Assembly: GCA_001970855.1 (NCBI GenBank)
Contig: LSSN01003172.1
Span: 1 to 19,958 of the forward strand
Length of the DNA stretch: 19,958 nt
Direction of reading: 5' to 3'
Source of the DNA: Smittium culicis
Taxonomy: Eukaryota > Kickxellomycota > Harpellomycetes > Harpellales > Legeriomycetaceae
Shown: positions 1-9,669 of the stretch, in pieces
Layout: every line of letters starts with the position of its first letter
Numbering within the stretch: the stretch's first letter is position 1
The notes under the pieces: model-generated
What the model saw: only the letters and a program-made list of their open reading frames with translations
The model's database searches: none
Told to the model about the DNA's origin: nothing
Made by a program: the position numbers and the translations under genes

Positions 1-380
1 GTTTTACGGGCTTTCTAATGACCATACTTGAGTAAATTGGGGTATTTTTTTTGCTTTGCTTTTTTATTTTTTATTTTTTTTGTGCAGGCTTTTTTTTGTG
101 TCGCAAATTAGTCGAAAAAAAATTCATTGTTTACCCTATGTTGGTTATTAACCCTAGGATAATCAGCAGTGTTGCTATTTTGTACCTCATTTGTGCTGTA
201 TTGAGGGTCATTCCCCTTCACAACGTCGCTAAATAAGGTTCTAGCACGTTTTACGGGCTTTCTAATGACCATAATTAATTAAATTGGTGTTTTTTTTTGT
301 GCTTTTATTTATTTTTTGGATTTTTTTGTGTAGGCTTTTTTTTATGACGCAAATTAGTCGAAATAATCAAATTCGTTAAA
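1..380. repeat. 247-bp tandem repeat, one full and one partial unit
   Basis: The segment starting at position 1 (gttttacgggctttctaatg) recurs at 248 with the same following order: accata, a T-rich tract, a g-c-a/t-g-g-c-t-T run, then cgcaaattagtcgaaa. The similarity can be followed to about 116 in the first copy and about 361-380 in the second, so the period is 247 bp. The window opens exactly at the start of a unit, so the array may continue to the left. The unit contains no convincing coding sequence; the 61-codon frame at 51-236 is a low-complexity reading of T-rich DNA. It could be a satellite, a subtelomeric repeat, or the untranslated tail of a retroelement. Confidence 0.8.
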
Positions 381-1129
381 TTCGGCGATTTGCGTGCTTT
401 TTTTTCTTTCGATTTGGCTAATTAAAACCGTGCACCAAACTTGCGCACTTCTAATTTAATTGCAAAAGTTAAACTTTGTCTAAAGAGACCAAACTTGTAC
501 CAAAATGTAGCTCTTGGCAAGGTCAACAAAGTTGAATTAATAAGTTATAGTTGATAGACTACGTGTTCGATGGTAATAGTCAATTTTATTTAGAAGGGGT
601 ATAAAAAAAAGTGAATAGTAGATAAGAAATAAAATTTTATAGATTCTCTAATCCTATTGGCTCGCCCAAGAAAAACTTTTCTAAGAGAGAGAGAGAGAGA
701 GATAAATATTATTGACTTGGGAATATATTAATTGAAAAAGTATTTCGATTTTACTAATTTTTCATTAAATTTAGAAATTTTTATTTGATAAAAGATAGAA
801 TTGATATTATACATCGGCCATTAATTTTATATGCGATTTTATACGACGCTTCTCTTTACACTTTAAAACGATACCTTCATATAGAGCCTTCCATATTGCA
901 AACAATTTAGTAATGGTTTAACAAAAACAAACTAACTTGTAAAAATGTATTTGATAGATAGTAATTAAATATAATTAAATTTAATAAAACCGGTAATTAT
1001 TTATGTAAATTGTTTTTATTATTGGTAGTATCGAAATAATGGATATAGCTAAATATATTAAAGAGATTATATATGTCGAGTTGCACGATTATAGGTGATA
1101 TAGTAATATTTAAAGAGACAAGGGATTTT
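381..1129. other. Gene-free AT-rich spacer downstream of the transporter
   Basis: No coding sequence is supportable here. It contains a short (AG)n microsatellite at about 684-702 and, on the minus strand, an AATAAA hexamer at 1020-1015. That hexamer lies about 110 bp past the transporter stop codon and could serve as its polyadenylation signal. In DNA this rich in A and T the hexamer can occur by chance. Confidence 0.5.
684..702. repeat. (AG)n microsatellite
   Basis: About nine and a half uninterrupted AG units lie between ordinary AT-rich spacer sequences. No function is implied. Confidence 0.9.
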
Positions 1130-4100
1130 TTAGATTTTAGTTAACGACTGTTGAACGACAAGGCTATAATAAGTACCGCGTAAGCCCAAAAGAGTTGAAT
1201 GAGTTCCTTGTTCAATGATTTCACCCTTATCAAATACGTATATCCAATCAGCGTTTTGAATTGTTGACAGACGATGGGCAATGGTGATAGTGGTTCTGTC
1301 AGCAGAAGCATCATCAAGCGCAGCTTGGACCAGCTTTTCACTTTCAGTATCTAGCGCGGAAGTGGCTTCATCAAGTAGCAGAATTCTTGGGTTTCTTATT
1401 AAAGCACGGGCAATGGCCAATCTTTGCTTTTGACCTCCGGATAGCTGACTTCCATTTACACCAACACGAGTATCGTAGCCGTCTGGAAGGTCAAGAACCA
1501 TATTGTGAATGTTTGCAGATTTGGCTGCCTGTTCGATTTCGAACTGGGTTGCATCAGGCTTACCATACTTAATATTCTCAGCAACAGAAACATCAAAAAG
1601 AGATGGTTCCTGGCTAACAAGGGTTGGTTCGCTGCGTAGTTTCTTCAAGTTCCAATCCTTAACATTGATGTTTTCTAAGTTTGCTGAGCCTTCAAGAACG
1701 TCATACAATCTGAGGGCTAAATTGATAATTGTAGATTTCCCTGAACCAGATCCACCAACTAAACCAATTGTTTGGCCAGGTTTAACATTAAGGGTTACTC
1801 CGCGCAAAACTTTAACGTCAGGTCTAGATGGGTAGTTGAATTTAGCGTTAGAGGCATTAAAGTTTCCTTGGACGTTAGAGGGATTTTCACCTTTTGGATC
1901 ATTGATGTTAATAACCGGGACGTCATTCAAAGATTCATTAACCTTTACAATAGATACCAAAGCCTTGGGTATATAACCAAGAAATTGGGAGGCTTGTCCT
2001 AAAGCAATAGAAGCAAAAACAATAGCATACAATGTACCAAACATTTTTTCGACATCTATAGATCCATTTAAAACGAATCTAGAACCAGCATAGAAAGCAA
2101 GCGCGTAAACCAAAAAGACTGAGCACTGGGAAAAACCGTAAGATATACCGCCAGTATAAGAACTTTTAATTGCCAAGGTATGAGGAATGACATTATTGTT
2201 ATTGAAAGACTTGATGAAAGTTGGCTCAAGAGTAAGGGATGTAACAGTTCTTATATTGGATATAGTTTCAGCTGCCTCTTTAGCACCTGCTTCGATAACT
2301 AGCTTACTCTTTTCTGCTCTTCCCGTAAGATTTTTTTGCTGAATGCTTTGTGAGTATGCGATTACAGGAACAGTGGCAAGGACGATTAAAGTAAGTTTCC
2401 AATCCCTCGAGAAAGCAATAGCAATACCAGTTATCATAGATGTAACAGAAGTTAGAAGCATTGGGAATGATTCAGATCCGAATTTGAAAATATCTTCAGG
2501 TTCAGACGATATTCTTGTAGTTAATGCACCAACGCCATTTACTTTTCTGTCAAAGAAGCTAGAGTCCTGGTTTAGAATTGAACTATATAAATCATTTCTT
2601 AGTTTTTTTATTACTTTTAAAGAAGAAATGGCGGCAAAGAATGTGCGGTGAAAGATTGCTATTAGTTCAACGAATGCAAAAACTAAGAATAATAGGGCAT
2701 AGTGGTCAGTATCCTTTTTCTGTTTTTTTAAATCAGTTTCTCCGAAAGCAATAAGCATTTTAGAAAAGAAAATGGAAAACAATGGAAAGAGTGCTCCATC
2801 AGCAATTGATCCTAGCATACTAGGTATAAAGTAAATAGCCTTTTTAGGGTCAGATGTGTAAAGTTTCATAATTTGAGCAAGACCATTTTTTTTGGAGATC
2901 ATCAAGTCTTCTAGTTCTTCTTCTTGAATTTCTTTTGCAGATTTGGTAGTGATTGTTTTCTTGATTAGATTCTTATTAAGCGCAGGAAGGTCGGTATCGC
3001 TTTGATCAGATTCTTGGGACTCTCTATTAATCTTCTGGGCGTTAACTAAGGCGGCATATGCGCCATTTCTAGCTACTAGATCGTCATGCGTTCCAGATTC
3101 AATGACTTGACCTTTTCCACAGACGTAAATAACATCGGAATCTTTGATAGTTGATAATCTGTGAGCAACTGTAACGGTAGTTCTGTTGACTGAACCGCGA
3201 TCCAAAGCATCCTGCACCAATCTTTCAGATTCGGTATCAAGAGCAGAAGTTGCTTCATCGAGGAGCAGAATTTGAGGGTTTCTAATCAAAGATCTTGCAA
3301 TGGCGATACGTTGTTTTTGACCACCTGATAACTGAGCACCTCGCTCACCAACAACAGTTTCATATTTATCGGGAAGAGACATGATGAAATCGTGAATATT
3401 AGAGTCTTTACAGGCTTGCTCTATTTGTTCCCTTGTGGGCATATTATTTTCCAAGTCTTTTCCTCCGTACTGGATATTTTTTAAGATTGTTGTATCGAAA
3501 AGAACGGGCTCTTGGCTGACAATACCGATATTTTGACGGAGAGATCTAACATTGTATTCGCGGACGTCAATGCCATCAATTTTGACAGAGCCTTCCAAAA
3601 CATCATAGAAGCGTTGGATTAAGCCAATAGTTGTAGATTTACCACATCCTGATTCACCAACAAGGGCGATTTTTTGACCAGCCTTGACTTTGATTGAGAA
3701 GTTGTTTAATGCTTTGGTTTCGGTTCTAGTTGGGTAACTGAAAGTTACATTGCTGAATTCTATTTCACCTTCGAAAGATTCAACTTTGATTCCTTTTTCA
3801 GTGTCGAGAGGATCTATTGGGCTTACTCTATCAATAACATCAAAAACATTAGCAGCTGCACCTCTTGCTGAGGTAACAGCGGAAATGCTTGGAGCGGCAC
3901 CACCTAAAGAAAACCCACCGATGATGAGAGCAAAGAAGACGTTGAGTACTTTTTCGGCAGTCATATCACCATTTCTGATTAATTTTGCGCCATACCAGAA
4001 GCCGAGAGAATAAATAGCGTAGATGAAGAAGAATATTCCGCCAAGGCCTAGTCCAAGGGCTTTAGCTTTTTTAAGCTCAGATTTCTCAGCGTCATCGATG

Positions 4101-5020
4101 CTATCGTTGTACCTTTTAAGTTCTCTGGGCTGGCCATTAAAAGCCATAATGGTTCTCATTGAGGATAGAGCCTCATTTGCAATAGAGCCAGACTTTGCAT
4201 ATTTATCTTGAATTTCCTTTGTGAACTTGCCAACATTAATTCCCATGAATGTACCAATACCAGCGAGCAATGGCATTACAGCGAGGATTACCAAGGCCAT
4301 TTTATAACCTCTGATGAAAGCTAAAACAAAGCCAGCGAAGAAGGTAGACAAGTACTGAACCAAGTAACCAAATTTGACACCAATTCCATCTTGGATTACA
4401 GAGACATCAGAGGAGATTCTTGTAGTTAAATCGCCGGTCGCAACTTTATCAAACCAAGCCATATCTTGCCTGAGAGAAGATCTATAATATTCTTCTCTGA
4501 TTCTCAGAATTTGCTTTTCTGAGGTAACGGAGAAGGAGGCGTTTTGTATATAGGAAACAGCGAACATAAAGGCGCCCAAAGCAGCGAAAAGAGCGCAGTA
4601 TTTTTTGACTTCAGAGTTTAGGTAATTGTTTGCAGATTGTTTATCTTCTTTGTAAATAAGAACGGTATAGTTAATGAAAGCGCCAGATAAGTTAGAAAAG
4701 ATGATGGTCATTAAGGGCATAGTGATACCAGCCAACATGGAGAAGAAAGATCCAGCAAGTATGGTAGCTTTTTCGCCAGCGGTTGCGAAGCGGAAGAGTT
4801 GGAAAAATGGAACAGGAGGGAGAGCATCTGAAGGTTTTTGATCTTCTTTTGGAGGTTTATTAAAAAGGCCTTTGAAGCCTTTCTTTTTCTCGGTTGTGGG
4901 GTTAGAAGATATGTGAGATTTCTCAGTTTTGGAGAGAGAGGAGTTTTCAGAGTTACTAATATTTGGGGGGTCGGAATGGCTACCAGAAGCCTTATTGTCT
5001 AAATCTTTTTCATTACTCAT
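1130..5020 (-). CDS. Full-size ABC transporter, ABCB/MDR (P-glycoprotein-like) family
   Basis: This is an intact 1296-residue reading frame with the order TMD1-NBD1-TMD2-NBD2, the usual length for a full ABCB exporter. The N-terminal 65 residues are hydrophilic, Ser/Lys/Pro-rich and probably cytosolic. Membrane segments lie at roughly 85-110, 140-160, 215-262 and 325-385, and again at about 728-755, 773-797, 852-892 and 960-1015. NBD1 shows Walker A GESGCGKST (455-463), a Q-loop SQEP (502-505), signature LSGGQ (564-568), Walker B ILLLDE (584-589) and H-loop His620. NBD2 shows GGSGSGKST (1089-1097), LSGGQ (1193-1197), ILLLDE (1213-1218) and His1249. Both ATP sites therefore keep their catalytic Glu and canonical signatures. 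A charged linker (about 665-715) joins the halves. The family uses ATP to export hydrophobic compounds or peptides at the plasma membrane or vacuole; the substrate cannot be read from sequence. No introns are seen. The start at 5020 is the first ATG of the open frame. Confidence 0.95.
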   Translation of the reverse strand: MSNEKDLDNKASGSHSDPPNISNSENSSLSKTEKSHISSNPTTEKKKGFKGLFNKPPKEDQKPSDALPPVPFFQLFRFATAGEKATILAGSFFSMLAGITMPLMTIIFSNLSGAFINYTVLIYKEDKQSANNYLNSEVKKYCALFAALGAFMFAVSYIQNASFSVTSEKQILRIREEYYRSSLRQDMAWFDKVATGDLTTRISSDVSVIQDGIGVKFGYLVQYLSTFFAGFVLAFIRGYKMALVILAVMPLLAGIGTFMGINVGKFTKEIQDKYAKSGSIANEALSSMRTIMAFNGQPRELKRYNDSIDDAEKSELKKAKALGLGLGGIFFFIYAIYSLGFWYGAKLIRNGDMTAEKVLNVFFALIIGGFSLGGAAPSISAVTSARGAAANVFDVIDRVSPIDPLDTEKGIKVESFEGEIEFSNVTFSYPTRTETKALNNFSIKVKAGQKIALVGESGCGKSTTIGLIQRFYDVLEGSVKIDGIDVREYNVRSLRQNIGIVSQEPVLFDTTILKNIQYGGKDLENNMPTREQIEQACKDSNIHDFIMSLPDKYETVVGERGAQLSGGQKQRIAIARSLIRNPQILLLDEATSALDTESERLVQDALDRGSVNRTTVTVAHRLSTIKDSDVIYVCGKGQVIESGTHDDLVARNGAYAALVNAQKINRESQESDQSDTDLPALNKNLIKKTITTKSAKEIQEEELEDLMISKKNGLAQIMKLYTSDPKKAIYFIPSMLGSIADGALFPLFSIFFSKMLIAFGETDLKKQKKDTDHYALLFLVFAFVELIAIFHRTFFAAISSLKVIKKLRNDLYSSILNQDSSFFDRKVNGVGALTTRISSEPEDIFKFGSESFPMLLTSVTSMITGIAIAFSRDWKLTLIVLATVPVIAYSQSIQQKNLTGRAEKSKLVIEAGAKEAAETISNIRTVTSLTLEPTFIKSFNNNNVIPHTLAIKSSYTGGISYGFSQCSVFLVYALAFYAGSRFVLNGSIDVEKMFGTLYAIVFASIALGQASQFLGYIPKALVSIVKVNESLNDVPVININDPKGENPSNVQGNFNASNAKFNYPSRPDVKVLRGVTLNVKPGQTIGLVGGSGSGKSTIINLALRLYDVLEGSANLENINVKDWNLKKLRSEPTLVSQEPSLFDVSVAENIKYGKPDATQFEIEQAAKSANIHNMVLDLPDGYDTRVGVNGSQLSGGQKQRLAIARALIRNPRILLLDEATSALDTESEKLVQAALDDASADRTTITIAHRLSTIQNADWIYVFDKGEIIEQGTHSTLLGLRGTYYSLVVQQSLTKI

Positions 5021-5110
5021 ATTATTTGGATGTATTTTGATATTAGTAAATATATTAGATTTGCGAGATAGGAAAGGTTAGAAATGGGGGCTATACAAAA
5101 TTCTTATCAA

Positions 5111-5145
5111 GTTTATAAGATGCAGGGAAAGGGCCTGTTTATAAA
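5111..5145 (-). promoter_or_regulatory. Candidate TATA boxes upstream of the ABC transporter
   Basis: On the minus strand CTTTATAAAC (about 5145-5136) and TTATAAACTT (about 5120-5111) lie roughly 90-125 bp upstream of the ATG. They are among the best TATA-like sequences in the 5' flank. Support is positional only; AT-rich DNA gives such matches by chance. Confidence 0.35.
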
Positions 5146-5316
5146 GTTTTTAATATCAATTAATTTTAATCAAGGAAGAGATAAAACGGAATTGAGATAT
5201 TAATAACGGAAACAAAGGTACGTATGCCAAGAAGTCTTAGATGGCCACTACTGCGGACTATAGACTTAAGCCCATTTTCATGTTCACTATAATATTCGAT
5301 TTTCACTAACCGCAGC

Positions 5317-5393
5317 CTATTCGCTTTTGAGATAATCTGAGGTATATCTATTCGCATTTGAGATAAATTGAGATATATCTATTCGCTTATGAG
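5317..5393. repeat. 31-bp tandem repeat upstream of the ABC transporter
   Basis: Two full units and one half unit start with CTATTCGC at 5317, 5348 and 5379. Each continues with a variant of (t/a)ttGAGATAa.ttGAG.TATAT. The spacing is exactly 31 bp both times, about three helical turns, so a protein bound to each unit would sit on roughly the same face of the DNA. The array lies about 300-370 bp upstream of the transporter start and could be a regulatory array or simply a minisatellite. Confidence 0.8.
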
Positions 5394-5881
5394 TTTTATT
5401 TGTGTCAATCTATTACTATGTGGTTAGCTAACTTGGCTTAGCAAATCCTAATATTAGATTATCCAATAGTGCCAAATTATTGATAACAATCTTATAAGTA
5501 ATGATGATTAGTCCCGAATATTATCAGGATGTCAACAACCGATTATACAGCTGCAATTTCATTTGCTTATCTATTTTGAATGACAAAATGCTGATCAAAA
5601 TAAGTATCTACACACGGAAATGTCTCAGTTTATTCGCACAATGGTGAATCAAAACATTCAATTAGCTAACTGCCTTTCCCCGCTCATATTCTTATTTCTG
5701 CTTATGATTACTGGCTGCTCTTATGCTTGATCAACAAACAATTTGTTAGAAGTATTGTCAATTCCCTCTAACATTTTATTATTTATAAGTGACGATGATG
5801 ATCCTCCAATAGATAATACCTGCCCTATTTACTTAATTTTTTTGCATTACGTGAACCTTCGGGAGGAAAATAACATCGATG
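5394..5881. other. AT-rich intergenic DNA, no gene seen
   Basis: No RNA gene or convincing reading frame was found. A 71-codon frame at 5743-5958 has no family resemblance and runs into the MITE that begins at 5882, so it was not called. Confidence 0.5.
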
Positions 5882-6079
5882 TTAACCCTTTCAGGAGCGG
5901 TTGGCCTTTTTTGAACTACCAAAATTATACAACCAAACACAAAATGATAAATAATTAGAAGATATTAACTAGTTATTGGCTGAAAATTTATAAATATCCA
6001 ATAAACAATAATTAAATTATCTCTTAACCAATTAAAATTATTAAATAAGTTTAAGAGTACTTACCCCGGAAAGGGTTAA
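5882..6079. mobile_element. TTAA-flanked MITE, copy 1 (piggyBac-like ends)
   Basis: The left end TTAACCCTTTC (5882-5892) is matched perfectly in inverted orientation by GAAAGGGTTAA (6069-6079). The similarity continues less perfectly for another few bases, about 14 of 16 by eye. The element is 198 bp including both TTAA tetranucleotides, AT-rich and non-coding. Known family behaviour: piggyBac-superfamily transposases insert at TTAA, duplicate it, and have ends beginning CCY. That makes this a good candidate for a non-autonomous piggyBac-like MITE. A related copy lies at 14615-14823 in the opposite orientation, which supports a real mobile family rather than a chance inverted repeat. Confidence 0.72.
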
Positions 6080-8310
6080 GTATAGCCCATATCTAAAAAC
6101 AGAATCTTTATAAATAGACGCTAAGACTGTAGTCCTCCTCTATAATCTGTATTGTTCAATAATCAAGGTTTCATTGGAAACTATAGCGCAGCAGTATTTT
6201 GCGGTCATTTTTCTTGATTACTTTTTATGGAAATATTTAAGAGTGATAATATTGGCTTTTTTTCTTTGATGGCTTTGAAAATGTGTTCAATGCGATTACA
6301 ATTTACTTATAAGTTTATATTACCAGGGCACTAGTATCTGTCCAGGGATGTCCGATTAGTACATCCGCTCCCATAGCGCGTGCATACAGGAAAGCTCAAG
6401 ATATAGCTCCTTGGCTTTAATTTCTATTGATTTGGCTTGAAGAGAAATACATCTTGAATTATATATTCTCTAAGGCTGTGACTACCTTTGCTAGGAATCA
6501 ATACTGTTTTTTTCACATCTATTTTAAATCAATACCTATTAAAATACCTCTCATATCTCAATTCTAATGATTTTCAGTGCTTTTTTACTCGTCGGTTTTA
6601 TTTGTAGTCTAAGCCTTTACAGTTGGGATATTAAATGAGGTGCGGTTATTTCTCTATTAACTTTTTCCTGCGCTTTAAATCTTATTTTGTTTTTATTTCA
6701 ATATGAATATTTAATCAAAACGATTAATTAGATTAGCCAATAAAGCCACCTAATAATTATTATCAAATTAAAATTTTTTTAAAAAAGTTCCGCTTCCATC
6801 TAAGATTACTCCATATAAAATTCTTTATTTTAATACAAAAAATGTTGCAACAAAATTATATAGCTAAAAAAGCTATTTTTTGATCTTTATTTCAAGCACA
6901 ATTTAGTTATATGAATTTTATCTTATATAATTTGATTTACAAGTATTTAATTTAATATAAAAGGTATTTAAATATGAATAAATTGTCTTCAACACCAATG
7001 TCTAACACAAAGAATTTTGAATATGAATCAATTCTAAATATTAGCGATCTAAAATAATTAAACTACCGAAACTGATAGTTTTCATTTATATCCAAATTAG
7101 TCCATTTTTATTATATTCTGTTGCTATCAATTTTTTGGAGTTTAAAACATCCAACTTGTTAACCATGTTACAACACAGAATATGGGGGATTCTTTGGGCG
7201 TGCGGAAATTCTTTTCCTTGGTTTTTTATTTTTTAATAATAATTAGAAAGTTTATTGGCCAAAATAATTAACCCATTTATTAGTATACTCTAGTTAAATT
7301 AAACCCCCAAATAATATTTGAAGCCAAGGGAAAATACGATGTAAAATGTTCTGTTCCTCAAAAGAATCCACAATAAGTGTGTATCTTGTTTACTATTTTT
7401 AATCAATTGTATATTTCGTTTTTATAAAGTAATAAATAATATTTTCCATCTAGTATCGGTAAACTTAAATAGGTCCTATTTAGTTTAAATATAATTCAAT
7501 TCAAATATTTACTTGATATCATCATTGGAGCAACCCAAAAATTTTTGATCAATTAGAATAAAGTCCAAAAAAAAAATAATTGTACGCTCTAAAAACAAGC
7601 TAAAAGAAAAAATATCAAGTATAAATATATATTTTTGGTTATTTTTTATAATGATAGCGATTTTAGCTCTAGTATTGAATATCATCTATAATTATCCAGG
7701 AAGTTATATTTCCTAAATAAACAAGATGTATACTAATAATATCAAGAGATATAACTATACTATGTAACTAAATTGACTTGTTTCCCATATTCCTTCGAAA
7801 AAAAAATCATTAGAAGCTATAAAACATTCTTAAATATAAGCTCTTATGGCTATATACCTTCTTTTGTTGATAAAATTACTACGCGTAAAACATAATTTCA
7901 AAATACTTTATCTGTGCATTTTATTGTCATATAATAATTATATGCTATAAATTATTTTAATAGTGTGGTCAGTATAAATTTTTTTATGAAATAAGCCAGC
8001 TGAAATGGTAGATCAAAATCTATTAGACTTTTAAACGTTAACGTAAGTTTTACCAGTTTATCGTAGTAAAAATTTGCCAAGGTGAAATTATACAAACACA
8101 GCTTTATAGTTAATTTATATTATTTTATTTTATTTTATCTATTATTACTATCTAATCGTTAATCAAGGGTATCAGCGTATCTGATAAACCCCTCTAAATA
8201 AATTTTATAAAAAAAACAATTAAAAGTCTGATTTTAGCAAAGATTTGAACAATAATTAATTCATATAGCCTAGTAGTCAAACAGCAATGATACATCTACT
8301 AGGAATTGTC
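6080..8310. other. AT-rich gene-free region
   Basis: About 2.2 kb with no reading frame of interest on either strand and no RNA gene that I can recognise. The one segment with more balanced base composition is around 6325-6415, where a 26-codon minus-strand frame faintly resembles a retroelement protease end; it is listed separately. The rest is A/T tracts and short homopolymers, consistent with decayed intergenic DNA. Confidence 0.5.
6334..6411 (-). pseudogene. Possible scrap of a retroelement polyprotein (protease end)
   Basis: On the minus strand a 26-codon stretch reads ...RAMGADVLIGHPWTDTSAL... between stop codons. The pattern DVLIG-x-PW resembles the C-terminal part of retropepsins in Ty3/gypsy-like pol proteins, and the local base composition is richer in G and C than its surroundings. 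The fragment is far too short to be sure. Flanking frames are closed by stops, so if genuine it is an old relic. Confidence 0.2.
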
Positions 8311-8516
8311 TTAACCCTCCAAGTCCTGATTTTTTCAAGTTTCAAATGTATAAAAAATGCATTTGGTATTAGTCATCTATTGCATATAATATGCATTTGA
8401 CTATTTGATAATTGGTGTTAATTTGTAATCTTTATATCTTTTATTCGTCGATTTTTAATAAAGCCATCCAATAGCTACTTATGAACATAGCTCAGCATAA
8501 AAGGACAAACAAAGGC

Positions 8517-8865
8517 TCTAAACCCAATAAGTCCTGGAGTGGACTAAACCCTTGCCCATCTAGCACTCTAAAAAAAAAAACTATTGATTCGGTTATGATT
8601 TATAAGAAAATTTATTATTTGCCGCTATTCTACAGCAAGCCAATAAATGATTACTATTCAGAATTATAATTTTATTTTTGATCTCCAATTCTAGAAAACT
8701 AGATTCAACAAAAATAATAAAATTCGGAGACACATATATTATATGTATATATTAGTATTGCTACAAATAATAAATTTTCTTATAAATCATAAACGAATCA
8801 TTAATTTATTTTTTTTAGAGTGCTGGGTGGGCAAGGGTTTTTGCACTCAGAACTTGGAGGTGTTA
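8517..8865. mobile_element. Nested hairpin-type element with long inverted arms
   Basis: The arm at 8546-8621 (starting AAACCCTTGCCC) and the complement of 8765-8840 agree for about 75 bp with few mismatches, around a loop of about 140 bp. The arms extend outward with weaker similarity: ctaaacccaataagtcctgg at 8517 pairs with the complement of 8845-8865 (acttggaggtgtta). Those extensions resemble the outer element's own end TTAACCCTCCAAGTCCTGG. The inner element is therefore probably an older or diverged member of the same family, nested inside or captured by the outer one. A single-stranded copy or transcript would fold into a long hairpin. Confidence 0.7.
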
Positions 8866-9157
8866 TTTTTTTCTGAACTATGTGTCAGTCTAAAGGAAAA
8901 AAATAATAGAGTATAAGAAACAAAGAAAAATAATGATTACAGATGAGTGTGAGAAACATTGAGATAATGTACAATATAAATGTCTTTTTAATTTGTAAAA
9001 TGGAAATTTGAGCCAAGCCATTTACTTATTTTTGGCTGTAAAATTAAAAAAAAGCAAGTCTAATGCATAAAATATGAATTTGATTAAATCGTCAAACTCA
9101 TTATTTATGCATTTGAAAAAAAAATTAATTGGCGGCAATTTACGGGCCAAAAAATTA

Positions 9158-9208
9158 TCAAATGCATATTTTATACATTTGAATTGTCAAGTGCATAAAA
9201 TATGCACT
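9158..9208. repeat. Subterminal palindromes of the 917-bp element
   Basis: A 25-bp near-perfect palindrome spans 9158-9182, with halves reading TCAAATGCATA and TACATTTGA. A perfect 19-bp interrupted palindrome follows at 9190-9208 (AGTGCATA-aaa-TATGCACT). Related ATGCATTTGA modules occur at about 9062-9081 and 9108-9117 and, at the other end, at 8343-8365 and 8381-8400. Repeated palindromic modules near both ends are typical places for transposase binding, which is an inference here. Confidence 0.6.
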
Positions 9209-9227
9209 CCAGGACTTGGAGGGTTAA

Positions 9228-9669
9228 TAGACGTAAAATCGCGACATTATAAACACTATCATATTTTTATTGGATATGATTTTAGATATAGCTCTTTTTT
9301 GATACTGTCGTTACATCGCTGAACTGTATTTAGTAATAATTAATAAGTATTCTTAATGAGCTACAAAAACACAATCAAAGATAAAAATAATACAATAAAT
9401 GATATAAAAATAATATTATAAAAAAGAGCAAAAAGTCAAAGATAAAAATTTTTCACCTTCTGGAGGTTTTTCCTTTTATTTAAATTTTTTTCTAATTTAT
9501 TTAGTTTAGTTAAATAACTAAGGTTTTAACTATAGCTGTAGTTAAGAAGCTTGATTTAAATTCATTAATTATATTAGTTATTAAAACCAAAAAAATTGAA
9601 TCAAAATACTATGAACCCAGTTAGTATCGACAATATCTACAATAAGGTAGTCTTTAGAAAAATATTCTT
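9228..9669. other. AT-rich spacer between the TTAA element and the DIRS element
   Basis: No gene seen. It contains a 20-bp near-palindrome at 9526-9545 (TTAACTA-tagctg-TAGTTAA) and the short direct repeat TCAAAGATAAAAA near 9375 and 9437. Neither can be assigned a function. Confidence 0.45.

Larger units (their letters stand above)
8311..9227. mobile_element. 917-bp TTAA-flanked non-autonomous element (outer of a nested pair)
   Basis: The ends are an 18-bp perfect inverted repeat, TTAACCCTCCAAGTCCTG at 8311-8328 and its complement at 9210-9227. Beyond these the arms stay partly complementary: the module around CAAATGTATAAA at 8343-8365 pairs with the one at 9158-9182. TTAA at both outer edges followed by CCC is the arrangement expected for piggyBac-like transposons. 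No transposase frame is present; the frames at 8481-8669 and 9074-9322 are accidental. A second element with related ends (8517-8865) sits inside it. Confidence 0.75.

Noticed and set aside
51..236. 61-codon frame in the 247-bp repeat
   Set aside because: Its protein is a run of Phe and Leu created by T-rich DNA, and it is not preserved in the second repeat unit.
1387..4211. Several plus-strand frames of 60-108 codons opposite the transporter
   Set aside because: They are antisense shadows of conserved ABC-transporter codons.
5743..5958. 71-codon plus-strand frame with an acidic patch
   Set aside because: No recognised family, and it runs into the terminal repeat of the MITE at 5882.
8160..8190. 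Small palindromes such as TATCAG-CGTAT-CTGATA
   Set aside because: Six-base stems are expected by chance in a window of this size and composition.
8481..8669. 62-codon frame
   Set aside because: It crosses the left arm and loop of the inner hairpin element; its codons are explained by the inverted repeat.
9074..9322. 82-codon frame
   Set aside because: It spans the palindromic right end of the TTAA element and continues into flanking DNA, so it cannot be a conserved gene.
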